Origin: Nocardioides astragali
GTDB taxonomy: Bacteria > Actinomycetota > Actinomycetes > Propionibacteriales > Nocardioidaceae
DNA length: 64,000 nucleotides
Direction: 5' to 3'
Assembly: GCF_024436375.1 (NCBI RefSeq)
Contig: NZ_JAFMZM010000006.1
Span: 372,001-436,000 of the forward strand
The position numbers were made by a program, and so were the translations under genes. Shown here one piece after another: positions 44,307 through 52,473 of this stretch. The notes beneath the pieces were generated by a model, which was not told where the DNA came from, ran no database searches, and saw nothing but the letters and a program-made list of their open reading frames with translations. The stretch's first letter is position 1. Each line of letters opens with the position of its first letter.

Positions 44307-44755
44307 GCGAGGAGCAGCACGACGTGCGCGGCCACGCAGGCCGGCTTGTCGTGGCCCTCGATCTCGATCGTGTGCTCGACGACCAGCTGCTTGCCGGTGG
44401 GCAGGTCGCGCACCTCGCCGAACCGCACGTGGGAGCGCAGCCGGCTGTCCACCGGCACCGGGCTGGGGAAGCGCACCTTCTCCAGCCCGTAGTTGAGCCG
44501 GGCGCCCGGCGTCGCGAGGCGGAAGACCTGGGAGGCGAAGTGCGGCAGCAGGCTCAGGGTGAGGAAGCCGTGGGCGATCGTCGTGCCGAACGGCCCGCTG
44601 GTCGCAGCGTCGAGGTCCACGTGGATCCACTGGTGGTCCAGCGTGGCGTCCGCGAACGCGTCGATGCGGGCCTGGTCGACCTCGAGCCACTCACTGGTGC
44701 CGATCTCGGACCCGGCGGCGGCGGCGACGTCGTCGAGCGTGGTGAAGGTGCGCAT
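44303..44755 (-). CDS. MaoC-like (hot-dog) dehydratase
   Basis: 150-residue MaoC-family protein, R-specific enoyl-CoA hydratase-like hot-dog fold. The hydratase signature is present: DATLDHQWIHVD (Asp and His) with TIAHGFLTLSLLP. Relatives in actinobacteria act on 3-hydroxyacyl or enoyl-CoA in fatty acid or sterol metabolism. The substrate is not evident and the setting inside a nucleoside cluster is probably accidental. A TAGGGT hexamer lies 6 nt upstream of ATG 44755 with no typical ribosome site. Confidence 0.88.
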   Translation of the reverse strand: MRTFTTLDDVAAAAGSEIGTSEWLEVDQARIDAFADATLDHQWIHVDLDAATSGPFGTTIAHGFLTLSLLPHFASQVFRLATPGARLNYGLEKVRFPSPVPVDSRLRSHVRFGEVRDLPTGKQLVVEHTIEIEGHDKPACVAAHVVLLLA

Positions 44756-44761
44756 GGCCTC

Positions 44762-44767
44762 ACCCTA
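44762..44767 (-). promoter_or_regulatory. candidate -10 element of the MaoC-like gene
   Basis: TAGGGT on the minus strand, 6 nt before ATG 44755, a leaderless-type spacing. Confidence 0.4.
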
Positions 44768-44814
44768 GGAGTCGCGGCCAGCGGGTCGTCCCGGGTGGCT
44801 GGTTGGATGGTCCC

Positions 44815-45918
44815 GTGAGCGACGTGACCCAGACGACCAAGCACCTGCCGACCCGCGAGCAGGTGCACGCGGCCCCGAAGGTGCTGCTGCACGACCACCT
44901 CGACGGCGGGCTGCGGCCGCAGACGATCGTCGAGCTCGCTGCCGAGGTCGGCCACCAGCTCCCGGCCGACGACGCCGAGTCGCTCGGCCGCTGGTTCGCC
45001 GAGTCGGCCGACTCCGGCTCCCTGGTGCGCTACCTCGAGACCTTCGACCACACGGTCGCGGTGATGCAGAACGGACCGGCCATCGCGCGGGTGGCGCGTG
45101 AGTGCGTCGAGGACCTGGCCGCCGACGGCGTGGTCTACGCCGAGGTGCGCTACGCGCCCGAGCAGCACGTGACCGGCGGGATGTCGCTCGACGAGGTCGT
45201 CGCGGCGGTGCGGGAGGGTTTCGAGGCGGGCATGGCCGCGAGCGGCGGCCGGATCGTCGTACGACAGCTGCTGACCGCGATGCGTCACCAGGCGCGGTCG
45301 ATGGAGATCGCCGAGCTGGCGGTCAAGTGGCGCGACGAAGGGGTCGCGGGCTTCGACATCGCGGGCGCTGAGGCCGGCTTCCCACCCACCCGCCACCTCG
45401 ACGCGTTCGAGTACCTCCAGCGGGAGAATGCCCACTTCACCATCCACGCGGGCGAGGCGTTCGGGCTGCCGTCGATCTGGCAGGCGCTCCAGTGGTGCGG
45501 CGCCGACCGGCTGGGCCACGGTGTGCGGATCATCGACGACATCACCGTCGCCGACGACGGCGCGGTCGAGCTCGGCCGGCTGGCGGCCTACGTGCGGGAC
45601 AAGCGGATCCCGCTGGAGATGTGCCCGAGCTCCAACATCCAGACGGGCGCCGCCGAGTCCTTCGCCGCGCACCCGATCGGGCTGTTGACCAAGCTGCGCT
45701 TCCGGGTCACGGTCAACACCGACAACCGGCTGATGAGCGGGACGTCGATGACCGACGAGATGCACGGGCTGGTCGAGGCGTTCGGCTACACGCTCGAGGA
45801 CCTGCGGTGGTTCACCATCAACGCGATGAAGTCGGCCTTCCTGCCCTTCGACGAGCGGCTCGCGATCATCGAGAAGGTCGTCAAGCCCGGCTACGCCGAG
45901 CTCATCGCTCAGGACTGA
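44815..45918 (+). CDS. add: adenosine deaminase
   Basis: Zinc-dependent deamination of adenosine and deoxyadenosine to inosine forms; 367 residues. Metal-binding LLHDHLDGGLRP (His26, His28), IHAGEAFG (about 211-217) with catalytic Glu, the DRLGHGVRI block and VTVNTDNRLMSGTSMTDE, which replaces the TDDP of other branches and is usual in actinobacterial enzymes. GTG 44815 is preferred over TTG 44803. It adds a purine branch to the pyrimidine nucleoside genes upstream. Confidence 0.94.
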   Translation: MSDVTQTTKHLPTREQVHAAPKVLLHDHLDGGLRPQTIVELAAEVGHQLPADDAESLGRWFAESADSGSLVRYLETFDHTVAVMQNGPAIARVARECVEDLAADGVVYAEVRYAPEQHVTGGMSLDEVVAAVREGFEAGMAASGGRIVVRQLLTAMRHQARSMEIAELAVKWRDEGVAGFDIAGAEAGFPPTRHLDAFEYLQRENAHFTIHAGEAFGLPSIWQALQWCGADRLGHGVRIIDDITVADDGAVELGRLAAYVRDKRIPLEMCPSSNIQTGAAESFAAHPIGLLTKLRFRVTVNTDNRLMSGTSMTDEMHGLVEAFGYTLEDLRWFTINAMKSAFLPFDERLAIIEKVVKPGYAELIAQD

Positions 45919-46445
45919 CGGGCCCGTGATCGGGCGGGGCTGACCACGAACCACGGGCGGTCCCAGCCGGCCAGGCCGAGGTCGCCCTGCTCCCACTGGT
46001 CCCGGCCCAGGTCGACGACGAGCCCTGACGCCGGCTCGTAGGTCCGGGTGCGGCCGCCCGCGACGCCGGTCACCAGCACGACGTGCCGCGGCAGGACCCG
46101 GTCGCCGACGAAGACCGCGGCGGGCCGGTCCGCGCTCGCGCTCTCGAGGTGGGCCAACACCCGACGGCCCAGGCGGACCACGCGGACGGCGTAGCGCACC
46201 CCCGTGAGCAGGCGCAGCTCGCGTGCCACCGCCCAGGGCGGGGTGCCGAACGCGCGCGGCCACGGCACCTGCCAGCCCCCGGCCGTGTCGGTGAGCGAGG
46301 TGATCCGGCGGTGCAGGGTGCGCGCCTCGTGGGCGAAGGTCGCCTGGTCGCGCACCAGCCCGGCGTAGGGCGGGTGGACCAGTCGGCGGGCCATCACCAG
46401 CGAGGCGGCCCCGCACGACCGGCGGTCGGGCTGCTGGAGCCTCAC
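45909..46445 (-). CDS. C39 peptidase-like protein of unknown function
   Basis: 178 residues. The N-terminus LQQPDRRSCGAASLVMARRL resembles the cysteine-containing start of peptidase C39/BtrH-like papain folds (candidate Cys11), and PRHVVLVTGVAGG with GRDQW further on could supply His and Asp/Gln. No signal peptide. It starts within the stop codon of the upstream kinase gene (GTGA overlap), so the two form a small operon. Peptidase activity is only a guess; a dead or acyl-transferring relative is as likely. Its end overlaps the add gene by 10 bp. Confidence 0.6.
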   Translation of the reverse strand: MRLQQPDRRSCGAASLVMARRLVHPPYAGLVRDQATFAHEARTLHRRITSLTDTAGGWQVPWPRAFGTPPWAVARELRLLTGVRYAVRVVRLGRRVLAHLESASADRPAAVFVGDRVLPRHVVLVTGVAGGRTRTYEPASGLVVDLGRDQWEQGDLGLAGWDRPWFVVSPARSRARQS

Positions 46446-47059
46446 GCCGAGCCGGTCGAGGGCTGGGGTTGGGCGGTCAGCTCGGCGTACGCCTGGTCGG
46501 GCGTGGCCTGGCGGCACCCGCGCTCGACGGCGTGCGCCACCACGCGGCGCTGGTCGCGCAACAGGTCCAGGCCGCGACGCACGAGCACGACGGGCGGCTT
46601 CCGGTGCTCGCGCAGGTCGCGGGTGAGCCGGCGCCAGAAGGTGACCAACGGGTGCTGGGTGATGCAGTAGGCCGCCGCGAGCAAACCGGCCCGCCGGGAC
46701 TCGGCGACGACCTCCGGCGCAAAGATGCCCTCGGCGACGAAGCGCGTCCGGCCGCCCAGGTCGACCGGGCGCGAGCCGGTCCGGCCGTTGAGGGCGATCT
46801 CGTAGATCGGGACCTCGGTCCGGCCCGTGCGGCACAGCTCCTCGATCGCCTGGAGGGCGTCGTCGTGGCTCCAGGAGTCCGGGTGGTCCCAGTCCACGAT
46901 GCCGGCGTTCGCCCCGGTGGTGATGCGGGGTAGCGACGGGTCGTCCCCGTCCTTGTAGAAGTCGTCGAGCCGGAGGATCGGGAGCCCGAGCCGCTCGGCG
47001 AGCCGGGACTTGCCGGCTCCGCTCGGCCCTGCCAGGACCACCACCTGGGCGCTCTGCAT
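46442..47059 (-). CDS. uridine kinase-like P-loop kinase
   Basis: 205-residue kinase of the uridine kinase/PRK-like group. The Walker A GPSGAGKS is at 11-18, followed by LGLPILRLDDFYKDGDDPSLP (lid/base site), DWDHPDSWSHDDAL and VPIYEIALNGRTG, then FVAEGIFAPEVV. These match uridine kinase-like proteins of actinobacteria, and the nucleoside neighbourhood agrees, though the exact substrate is unproven. ATG 47059 has only a distant purine-rich GAAGGAA. It is cotranscribed with the C39-like gene and divergent from the VWA gene. Confidence 0.8.
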   Translation of the reverse strand: MQSAQVVVLAGPSGAGKSRLAERLGLPILRLDDFYKDGDDPSLPRITTGANAGIVDWDHPDSWSHDDALQAIEELCRTGRTEVPIYEIALNGRTGSRPVDLGGRTRFVAEGIFAPEVVAESRRAGLLAAAYCITQHPLVTFWRRLTRDLREHRKPPVVLVRRGLDLLRDQRRVVAHAVERGCRQATPDQAYAELTAQPQPSTGSA

Positions 47060-47157
47060 CGCTGGAGACTCATTTCCTTCGTTCGGCCACGGACGGTAAA
47101 GCCGGAGACTAGTCTCGCCCAGACCCCCGATTGAACGCTCCTTGTGGGAGGACCTTC

Positions 47158-48831
47158 ATGAGTCTCGACGACTCGACCGCGCCCGAAACCGTAGACAGCC
47201 CAGCAGGGGCGGACCACCGCTCCGGCCTCGCCGGAAACGTGCCGCTGCTGGCAGGACTCGCCCTCCTCCTGGTGGTCGGCGTCATCGCCTTCTTCACCCT
47301 GGGCGGGGACGACGACTCCGCAGCAGCCGACTGTGTCTCCGAGAAGGTGACCTTGACCACAGCTCCGGCCATGGAGCTCCTCGTCAAGGAGGCCGTGAAG
47401 GACGTCAACGCCGACGAGCCCTGCATCGACATCCAGGTCTCCACCGGGAGCGTCAAGGACGTGGTCGCCCTGCTGGCCGACCCCAATGCCGAGCTGCCCG
47501 AGATCTGGATCCCCGACAGCCCGACCTGGAAGGGTCAGCTGACCGCTGCCGGCTGGACCGGCACGGAGATCGCCGCGGTCCTCGCGCAGACCCCCGTCGG
47601 GCTGATCGGCGGCCCCGCCGCCAAGGCGCCCTCCTCGTGGAGCGCCGCCCTCGGCAACGGCAGCCTGGCGATGGCCGACCCGAGCGCCGAGGGCGCCTCG
47701 GCGCTGGCGCTGCTGGCGCCGTACGCCGAGATGAAGCAGACCGGCGAGACCCCTCAGTCCATCGAGGAGAAGACGGTCCCCGTCGCGCAGACCTACGGTG
47801 AACGTGCCGTCGCCGGGGGCTCCACGGAGACCGACCTCAGCACGATCTCCGCCAGCAGCACCCAGCTGGTGCCCGCGACCGAGAACGCCTACCTCGCGGC
47901 CCGGCGCGGCAACGACCAGATCAACATGGTGGCGCCTGCGACCGGCGTGCCGATGCTGCAGTACCCGCTGATCGACGTGAACCGCGGCAGCATGGACGTG
48001 CTCGCCTCGGGTGGCGACCTCTCGGCCCGCGTCGGTCGCGCGATGACCCGCTGGTTCACCTCCAGCGCCGGCGTCGCGGCGATCGAGGCAGCCGAGCTGC
48101 GCGGTCCCGACGGCGCCCCGCTGCCCAACGGCATCGGCCTCGGTGACACCAAGGTGCTGGAGAAGGTGGCCCAGAAGACCACCGACGACACGCTGCGCCA
48201 GTGGCGCGTGCTCTCGGTGCCCTCCAGCATCCTCGCCGTGGTCGACCTGTCCGGCTCGATGAAGACCGCCATCGGCGACACCACCCGCATCCAGCTCGCC
48301 GTCCAGGCCTCGCAGGTGGCGCTCGACGCCTTCCCGGCCCAGGCCCGGATCGGCATCTGGGGCTTCTCCAAGAACCGCGGCGAGGGTGGTGTGTCCTACG
48401 AGGAGTACGCCAGCCTCGACCGCCTCGACGCCGACGCCGGCGACGCCGGCAGTCACGGCGAGGTCGTGCGCAGCGAGGCAGCCAAGCTCGTGGGCCGCGT
48501 CCGTGGCGGCACCGGCGTCATGGACACGACGCTGGCGGCGTACAAGCACGCCCAGGAGAAGTGGGACCCGGCGTGGTTCAACTCCGTGGTGATCTTCACC
48601 GACGGCGCCAGCGACGACTCCAGCTCGCTGTCGCTCGACTCGCTGGTCAACCAGCTCAAGACGATCCGCGACCCCGCCAAGCCGGTCAAGGTGATCATCA
48701 TCGGTATCTCCGAGGACGCCGACACCGGCGAGCTCGAGCAGATCGCCGCGGCGACCGGGGGCAAGAACTACCTGGTGAACAACCCCAACGAGATCCTCGG
48801 CGTGCTGGCCTCGGCCCTGCTCAACCGCTGA
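47158..48831 (+). CDS. membrane-anchored solute-binding-like / VWA fusion protein
   Basis: 557 residues. After a short acidic N-terminus there is one membrane helix (about 28-48), so the bulk is extracellular. Residues ~60-340 resemble a periplasmic-type solute-binding domain (TLTTAPAMELLVKEAVKDVN, PEIWIPDSPTWKG, INMVAPATGVPMLQYPLIDV). Residues ~355-557 are a von Willebrand factor A domain with an intact metal-site motif VVDLSGSMKTA (near 359-369), TGVMDTTLAAY and IFTDGASDDSS. VWA domains bind partners through a metal ion. GGGAGGA precedes ATG 47158. Function unknown: substrate capture plus adhesion, or an envelope stress/assembly role, are possibilities. Confidence 0.8.
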   Translation: MSLDDSTAPETVDSPAGADHRSGLAGNVPLLAGLALLLVVGVIAFFTLGGDDDSAAADCVSEKVTLTTAPAMELLVKEAVKDVNADEPCIDIQVSTGSVKDVVALLADPNAELPEIWIPDSPTWKGQLTAAGWTGTEIAAVLAQTPVGLIGGPAAKAPSSWSAALGNGSLAMADPSAEGASALALLAPYAEMKQTGETPQSIEEKTVPVAQTYGERAVAGGSTETDLSTISASSTQLVPATENAYLAARRGNDQINMVAPATGVPMLQYPLIDVNRGSMDVLASGGDLSARVGRAMTRWFTSSAGVAAIEAAELRGPDGAPLPNGIGLGDTKVLEKVAQKTTDDTLRQWRVLSVPSSILAVVDLSGSMKTAIGDTTRIQLAVQASQVALDAFPAQARIGIWGFSKNRGEGGVSYEEYASLDRLDADAGDAGSHGEVVRSEAAKLVGRVRGGTGVMDTTLAAYKHAQEKWDPAWFNSVVIFTDGASDDSSSLSLDSLVNQLKTIRDPAKPVKVIIIGISEDADTGELEQIAAATGGKNYLVNNPNEILGVLASALLNR

Positions 48832-48844
48832 TCGAGCGCTGACC

Positions 48845-48900
48845 AGTACAACAGGGATGAACCTCCACTCGTAGGGGCGGAAGCTCATCCCTGTTGTGCT
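48845..48900. repeat. long inverted repeat 1 after the VWA gene
   Basis: ACAACAGGGATGA (48848-48860) and TCATCCCTGTTGT (48885-48897) form a perfect 13-bp stem, extended by AG/CT. Loop of 24 nt. Probably part of a terminator for the VWA gene; its inner sequence resembles inverted repeat 2. Confidence 0.75.
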
Positions 48901-48925
48901 GTGTTCACGCCCGCGGCTGATGGAG

Positions 48926-48945
48926 TTCCACTCGCACGAGTGGAA
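48926..48945. repeat. inverted repeat 2
   Basis: TTCCACTCG-CA-CGAGTGGAA, a perfect 9-bp stem. The 30-bp segment around it matches the core of repeat 1 at about 22 of 30 positions by eye. Confidence 0.65.
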
Positions 48946-49043
48946 GTTCAGGGTTGCCCGCCAGGTCCGCGCAGGCTCGCCCCGGCTGTCGTGAGCGCCT
49001 CCCTGCGAGCGACCGACTCTTCGCGGCGACGCTACCGAACAGA

Positions 49044-49090
49044 CAAGCTCGAAGTTCGCCCGTACATACCGCGAGCAAACTTCGAGCTTG
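49044..49090. repeat. inverted repeat 3
   Basis: CAAGCTCGAAGTT (49044-49056) and AACTTCGAGCTTG (49078-49090) form a perfect 13-bp stem. It lies just beyond the stop codon of the leftward aldehyde dehydrogenase-like gene and may terminate it. Confidence 0.7.
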
Positions 49091-49107
49091 AGAAGTGTGA
49101 ACGCCAG

Positions 49108-49968
49108 TCAGACCCCGATGGGGTGCCAGACCGTCTTGGTCTCCAGGAAGCGGGTCATCCGGTCCAGGTCGGGCTCGGCCAGCCAGTCGGTGCCGGGGGC
49201 GGGACGGCGTACGCGCTTGAGGTTGTCGGCTGCGGCCACCTCGAGCTCGACGGCCAGGTCGGCGTCGGTGACGCCGGTGAGGTCGATGCCGTTGACGTCC
49301 ATGTGCGAGGCCAGCCACGGCGCGATCTCGGCGACCGAGCCGGTGAGCACGTTGACCACGCCGCCGGGCAGGTCGCTGGTGGCCATGACCTCACCGAGGG
49401 TGATGGCCGTCAGCGGGTGGTCCTCGCTGGCGATCACCACGACGGTGTTGCCGGTGATGATGAGCGGCGCGACGACGCTGACCAGGCCCAGGAGGGGACC
49501 CCGGGGGGCGACGACGGCGATGACGCCGCTCGGCTCCGGGCTGGAGAGGTTGAAGAACGGGCCGGCGACCGGGTTGGCGTTGCCGACGACCTGGGTGATC
49601 TTGTCGGCCCAGCCGGCGTACCAGACGAGGCGGTCGATCGCGGCGTCGACGTAGGTGCGGGCCTTGGCCGGGGACACCCCCTCGGAGGCGCGCAGCTCGG
49701 CCTCGAACTGCTCGCGCCGGCCCTCCAGCACCTCGGCGATGCGGTAGACGACCTGCGCGCGGTTGTAGGCCGTCTTGCCCGACCAGCCGCCGAAGGCGGC
49801 ACGGGCGGCGAGCACGGCGTCGCGGGCGTCCTTGCGGGAGGCCTGGGCGGCGTTGGCCAGCAGGCGGCCCTTGGCGTCGTTGACGACGTAGGAGCGGCCG
49901 GACTCCGAGCGCGGGAACTGCCCGCCGATGTAGAGCTTGTAGGTCTTGCGCACATCGATGCGAGACAT
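49108..49968 (-). CDS. truncated aldehyde dehydrogenase-family protein lacking the catalytic domain
   Basis: 286 residues, little more than half the usual ~480. It keeps the N-terminal and NAD-binding portion of the ALDH fold (KLYIGGQFPRSESGRSY, SGVIAVVAPRGPLLGLVSVV, ITGNTVVVIASEDHPL, PGGVVNVLTGSVAEIAPWLA) but ends before the catalytic cysteine region. The stop is genuine and codon use is normal, so it seems a selected short form. It starts within the stop codon of the full-length ALDH gene (TGATG), so the two chains are probably made together, perhaps as partners. The upstream gene is deoC. Confidence 0.8.
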   Translation of the reverse strand: MSRIDVRKTYKLYIGGQFPRSESGRSYVVNDAKGRLLANAAQASRKDARDAVLAARAAFGGWSGKTAYNRAQVVYRIAEVLEGRREQFEAELRASEGVSPAKARTYVDAAIDRLVWYAGWADKITQVVGNANPVAGPFFNLSSPEPSGVIAVVAPRGPLLGLVSVVAPLIITGNTVVVIASEDHPLTAITLGEVMATSDLPGGVVNVLTGSVAEIAPWLASHMDVNGIDLTGVTDADLAVELEVAAADNLKRVRRPAPGTDWLAEPDLDRMTRFLETKTVWHPIGV

Positions 49969-51422
49969 CAGCTGTTCGCTCCCTTCTCAGTGTTCTTGAG
50001 GTAGCCCTCGAGCCCGTGGCGGCCGCCCTCGCGGCCGTACCCGGACTCCTTGTAGCCGCCGAACGGCGAGGTCGGGTCGAACTTGTTGAACGTGTTGGCC
50101 CAGACCACGCCGGCCCGCAGGCGGTTGGCCATGGACAGGATGCGCGAGCCCTTGTCGGTCCACACGCCGGCCGACAGGCCGAACGGGGTGTTGTTGGCCT
50201 TCTCGACGGCCTCGGACGGCGTGCGGAAGGTCAGCACGGACAGGACCGGGCCGAAGATCTCCTCGCGCGCGATCCGGTGGGCCTGGGACACGCCGGTGAA
50301 GACGGTCGGGGCGAACCAGTAGCCGTTGGACGGCAGGTCGCACGGGGCCGACCAGCGCTCGGCGCCCTCGGACTCGCCGACCTCCGACAGCTCGCGGATC
50401 TTCGAGAGCTGCTCCGCGGAGTTGATCGCGCCCACGTCGGTGTTCTTGTCGAGGGGGTCGCCCACACGCAGCGTCGCCATGCGGCGCTTGAGGCGGCTCA
50501 TGACCTCCTCGGCCACGGACTCCTGCACGAGGAGGCGGGAGCCGGCGCAGCACACGTGGCCCTGGTTGAAGAAGATGCCGTTGACGATGCCCTCGACGGC
50601 CTGGTCGAGGGGGGCGTCGTCGAAGACGATGTTGGCGGCCTTGCCGCCGAGCTCGAGGGTGACCTTCTTGTCGCTCCCGGCCACTGCGCGGGCGATCGCC
50701 TTGCCGACCTCGGTCGACCCGGTGAACGCGACCTTGTCGACGTCGGGGTGCGACACGATCGCGCGCCCGGTCTCACCCGCACCGGTGACGATGTTGACGA
50801 CACCCGGCGGGAGGTCGGCCTGCTGGCAGATCTCGGCGAAGAGCAGCGCGGTCAGGGGAGTGGTCTCCGCCGGCTTGAGCACGACGGTGTTGCCGCACGC
50901 GAGCGCCGGTGCGATCTTCCACGCCAGCATGAGCAGCGGGAAGTTCCACGGGATGACCTGACCGGCCACGCCGAGCGGGGTCGACCCGTAGCCGGAGTAC
51001 TGGAGCTTGTCGGCCCAGCCGGCGTAGTAGAAGAAGTGTGCCGCGACGATCGGGACGTCGACGTCGCGCGACTCCTTGATCGGCTTGCCGTTGTCGATCG
51101 ACTCCAGCACCGCGAGCTCGCGGCCGCGCTCCTGGATGATCCGGGCGATGCGGTAGAGGTACTTGGCGCGCTCGGCGCCCGACATCCGCGACCAGACGCG
51201 GGTGTACGCGCGGCGCGCGGCCCTCACGGCGGCGTCGACGTCGGCGTCGTCGGCCTCGGCGACCTCCGCGAGGACCTCCTCCGTGGCCGGGTTGATCGTC
51301 TTGAAGGCCCTGCCGTTGCCGTCGACGAACTCGCCGTTGATGAACAGGCCGTAGGACGGCTTGATGTCGACGATCGCGCGCGACTCGGGTGCGGGGGCGT
51401 ACTCGAAGGTGTTGTCGGTCAT
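49968..51422 (-). CDS. aldehyde dehydrogenase
   Basis: NAD(P)-dependent aldehyde dehydrogenase, 484 residues, complete. GQVIPWNFPLLMLAWKIAPAL, FTGSTEVGKAIA (NAD loop), LELGGKAANIVF with the general-base Glu, and FFNQGHVCCAGSRLLV with the catalytic Cys are intact; GPVLSVLTF and AGVVWANTFNKFDPTSPFGG close the domain. Placed after deoC, it could oxidise the acetaldehyde released from deoxyribose-5-phosphate; this is inferred from position. Start ATG 51422 lies 10 bp after the deoC stop. Confidence 0.92.
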   Translation of the reverse strand: MTDNTFEYAPAPESRAIVDIKPSYGLFINGEFVDGNGRAFKTINPATEEVLAEVAEADDADVDAAVRAARRAYTRVWSRMSGAERAKYLYRIARIIQERGRELAVLESIDNGKPIKESRDVDVPIVAAHFFYYAGWADKLQYSGYGSTPLGVAGQVIPWNFPLLMLAWKIAPALACGNTVVLKPAETTPLTALLFAEICQQADLPPGVVNIVTGAGETGRAIVSHPDVDKVAFTGSTEVGKAIARAVAGSDKKVTLELGGKAANIVFDDAPLDQAVEGIVNGIFFNQGHVCCAGSRLLVQESVAEEVMSRLKRRMATLRVGDPLDKNTDVGAINSAEQLSKIRELSEVGESEGAERWSAPCDLPSNGYWFAPTVFTGVSQAHRIAREEIFGPVLSVLTFRTPSEAVEKANNTPFGLSAGVWTDKGSRILSMANRLRAGVVWANTFNKFDPTSPFGGYKESGYGREGGRHGLEGYLKNTEKGANS

Positions 51423-51432
51423 GGGGTGAGCC

Positions 51433-52410
51433 TCAGTCCAGCGTGAAGTAGTCGGGACCGGAGTAGCGACCGGTCGTCATCTTGGTGCGCTGCATCAACA
51501 GGTCGTTGAGCAAGGTGGACGCGCCGAACCGGAACCAGTCGGGGTCGAGCCAGTCGGGTCCGCAGGTCTCGTTGACCATCACGAGGTACTTGATGGCGTC
51601 CTTGCTGGTCTTGATGCCGCCGGCCGGCTTCACCCCGACCATCTGGCCGGTCTGCTCGCGGAAGTCGCGGACCGCCTCGAGCATGATGAGCGTGACCGGC
51701 AGGGTCGCTGCCGGCTGCACCTTGCCGGTGGAGGTCTTGATGAAGTGCGCGCCCGCCATCATCGCGAGCCAGCTGGCGCGACGTACGTTGTCGTAGGTCT
51801 GCAGCTCGCCGGTCTCGAAGATCACCTTGAGGTGTGCGTCGCCACAGGCGTGGCGCACCTGGACGATCTCCTCGTAGACGTCGAGGTAGCGGCCCGAGAG
51901 GAACGCACCGCGGTCGATGACCATGTCGATCTCGTCGGCGCCGGCCTCGACCGCGTCACGTGTGTCGGCCAGCTTGATGTCCATCGCCGCGCGACCGCTG
52001 GGGAACGCGGTGGCGACGGCCGCGACGTGGACGCCGCTGTCGCCGAGGGTCTGCTTGGCGGTGGCGACCATGTCGGGATAGACGCAGACCGCCGCGGTGG
52101 CGGGGCAGGACGGGTCGGCCGGGTCGGGTCGCATCGCCTTGGACGCGAGCGCGCGGACCTTGCCGTGGGTGTCCTGGCCCTCCAGCGTGGTCAGGTCGAC
52201 CATGCGGATCGCCAGGTCGATCGCGTAGGCCTTCGCCGTGGTCTTGATCGACCGGGTGCCGAGTCCGGCGGCGCGTGCCTCGCAGCCGACCTGGTCGACT
52301 CCGGGGAGGCCGTGGAGGAACCGGCGGAGGGAGGAGTCCGAGCGCACGACGTCGTCGAAGACCCCCGAGTCAGAGGTGGAGCTCGCCGTCGAGCTGGCAA
52401 TGGGTGTCAC
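51433..52410 (-). CDS. deoC: deoxyribose-phosphate aldolase
   Basis: Class I aldolase splitting 2-deoxyribose-5-phosphate into acetaldehyde and glyceraldehyde-3-phosphate; 325 residues, the longer actinobacterial type with an N-terminal extension. The Schiff-base lysine is in AHFIKTSTGKVQPAA, with GVKPAGGIKTSKDA and VCVYPDMV as family blocks. GTG 52410 is preceded by TATGCT at 6 nt and no ribosome site, so a leaderless start is likely. It leads the deoC-ALDH-short ALDH operon and takes up the product of deoA (after a mutase step). Confidence 0.94.
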   Translation of the reverse strand: MTPIASSTASSTSDSGVFDDVVRSDSSLRRFLHGLPGVDQVGCEARAAGLGTRSIKTTAKAYAIDLAIRMVDLTTLEGQDTHGKVRALASKAMRPDPADPSCPATAAVCVYPDMVATAKQTLGDSGVHVAAVATAFPSGRAAMDIKLADTRDAVEAGADEIDMVIDRGAFLSGRYLDVYEEIVQVRHACGDAHLKVIFETGELQTYDNVRRASWLAMMAGAHFIKTSTGKVQPAATLPVTLIMLEAVRDFREQTGQMVGVKPAGGIKTSKDAIKYLVMVNETCGPDWLDPDWFRFGASTLLNDLLMQRTKMTTGRYSGPDYFTLD

Positions 52411-52416
52411 CGACCC

Positions 52417-52422
52417 AGCATA
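52417..52422 (-). promoter_or_regulatory. candidate -10 element of deoC
   Basis: TATGCT on the minus strand, ending 6 nt before GTG 52410; TTGCCC lies 19 nt further upstream as a possible -35. Confidence 0.5.
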
Positions 52423-52473
52423 GAGTTGGCGTGGAAGGGCCGGGCAATCCACAGAGGGCCAAAGTCTGCCCAA

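Noticed and set aside
47105..47116. GAGACTAGTCTC palindrome between the kinase and VWA genes
   Set aside because: A single short dyad without a second copy or nearby regulator gene; too weak to call an operator.
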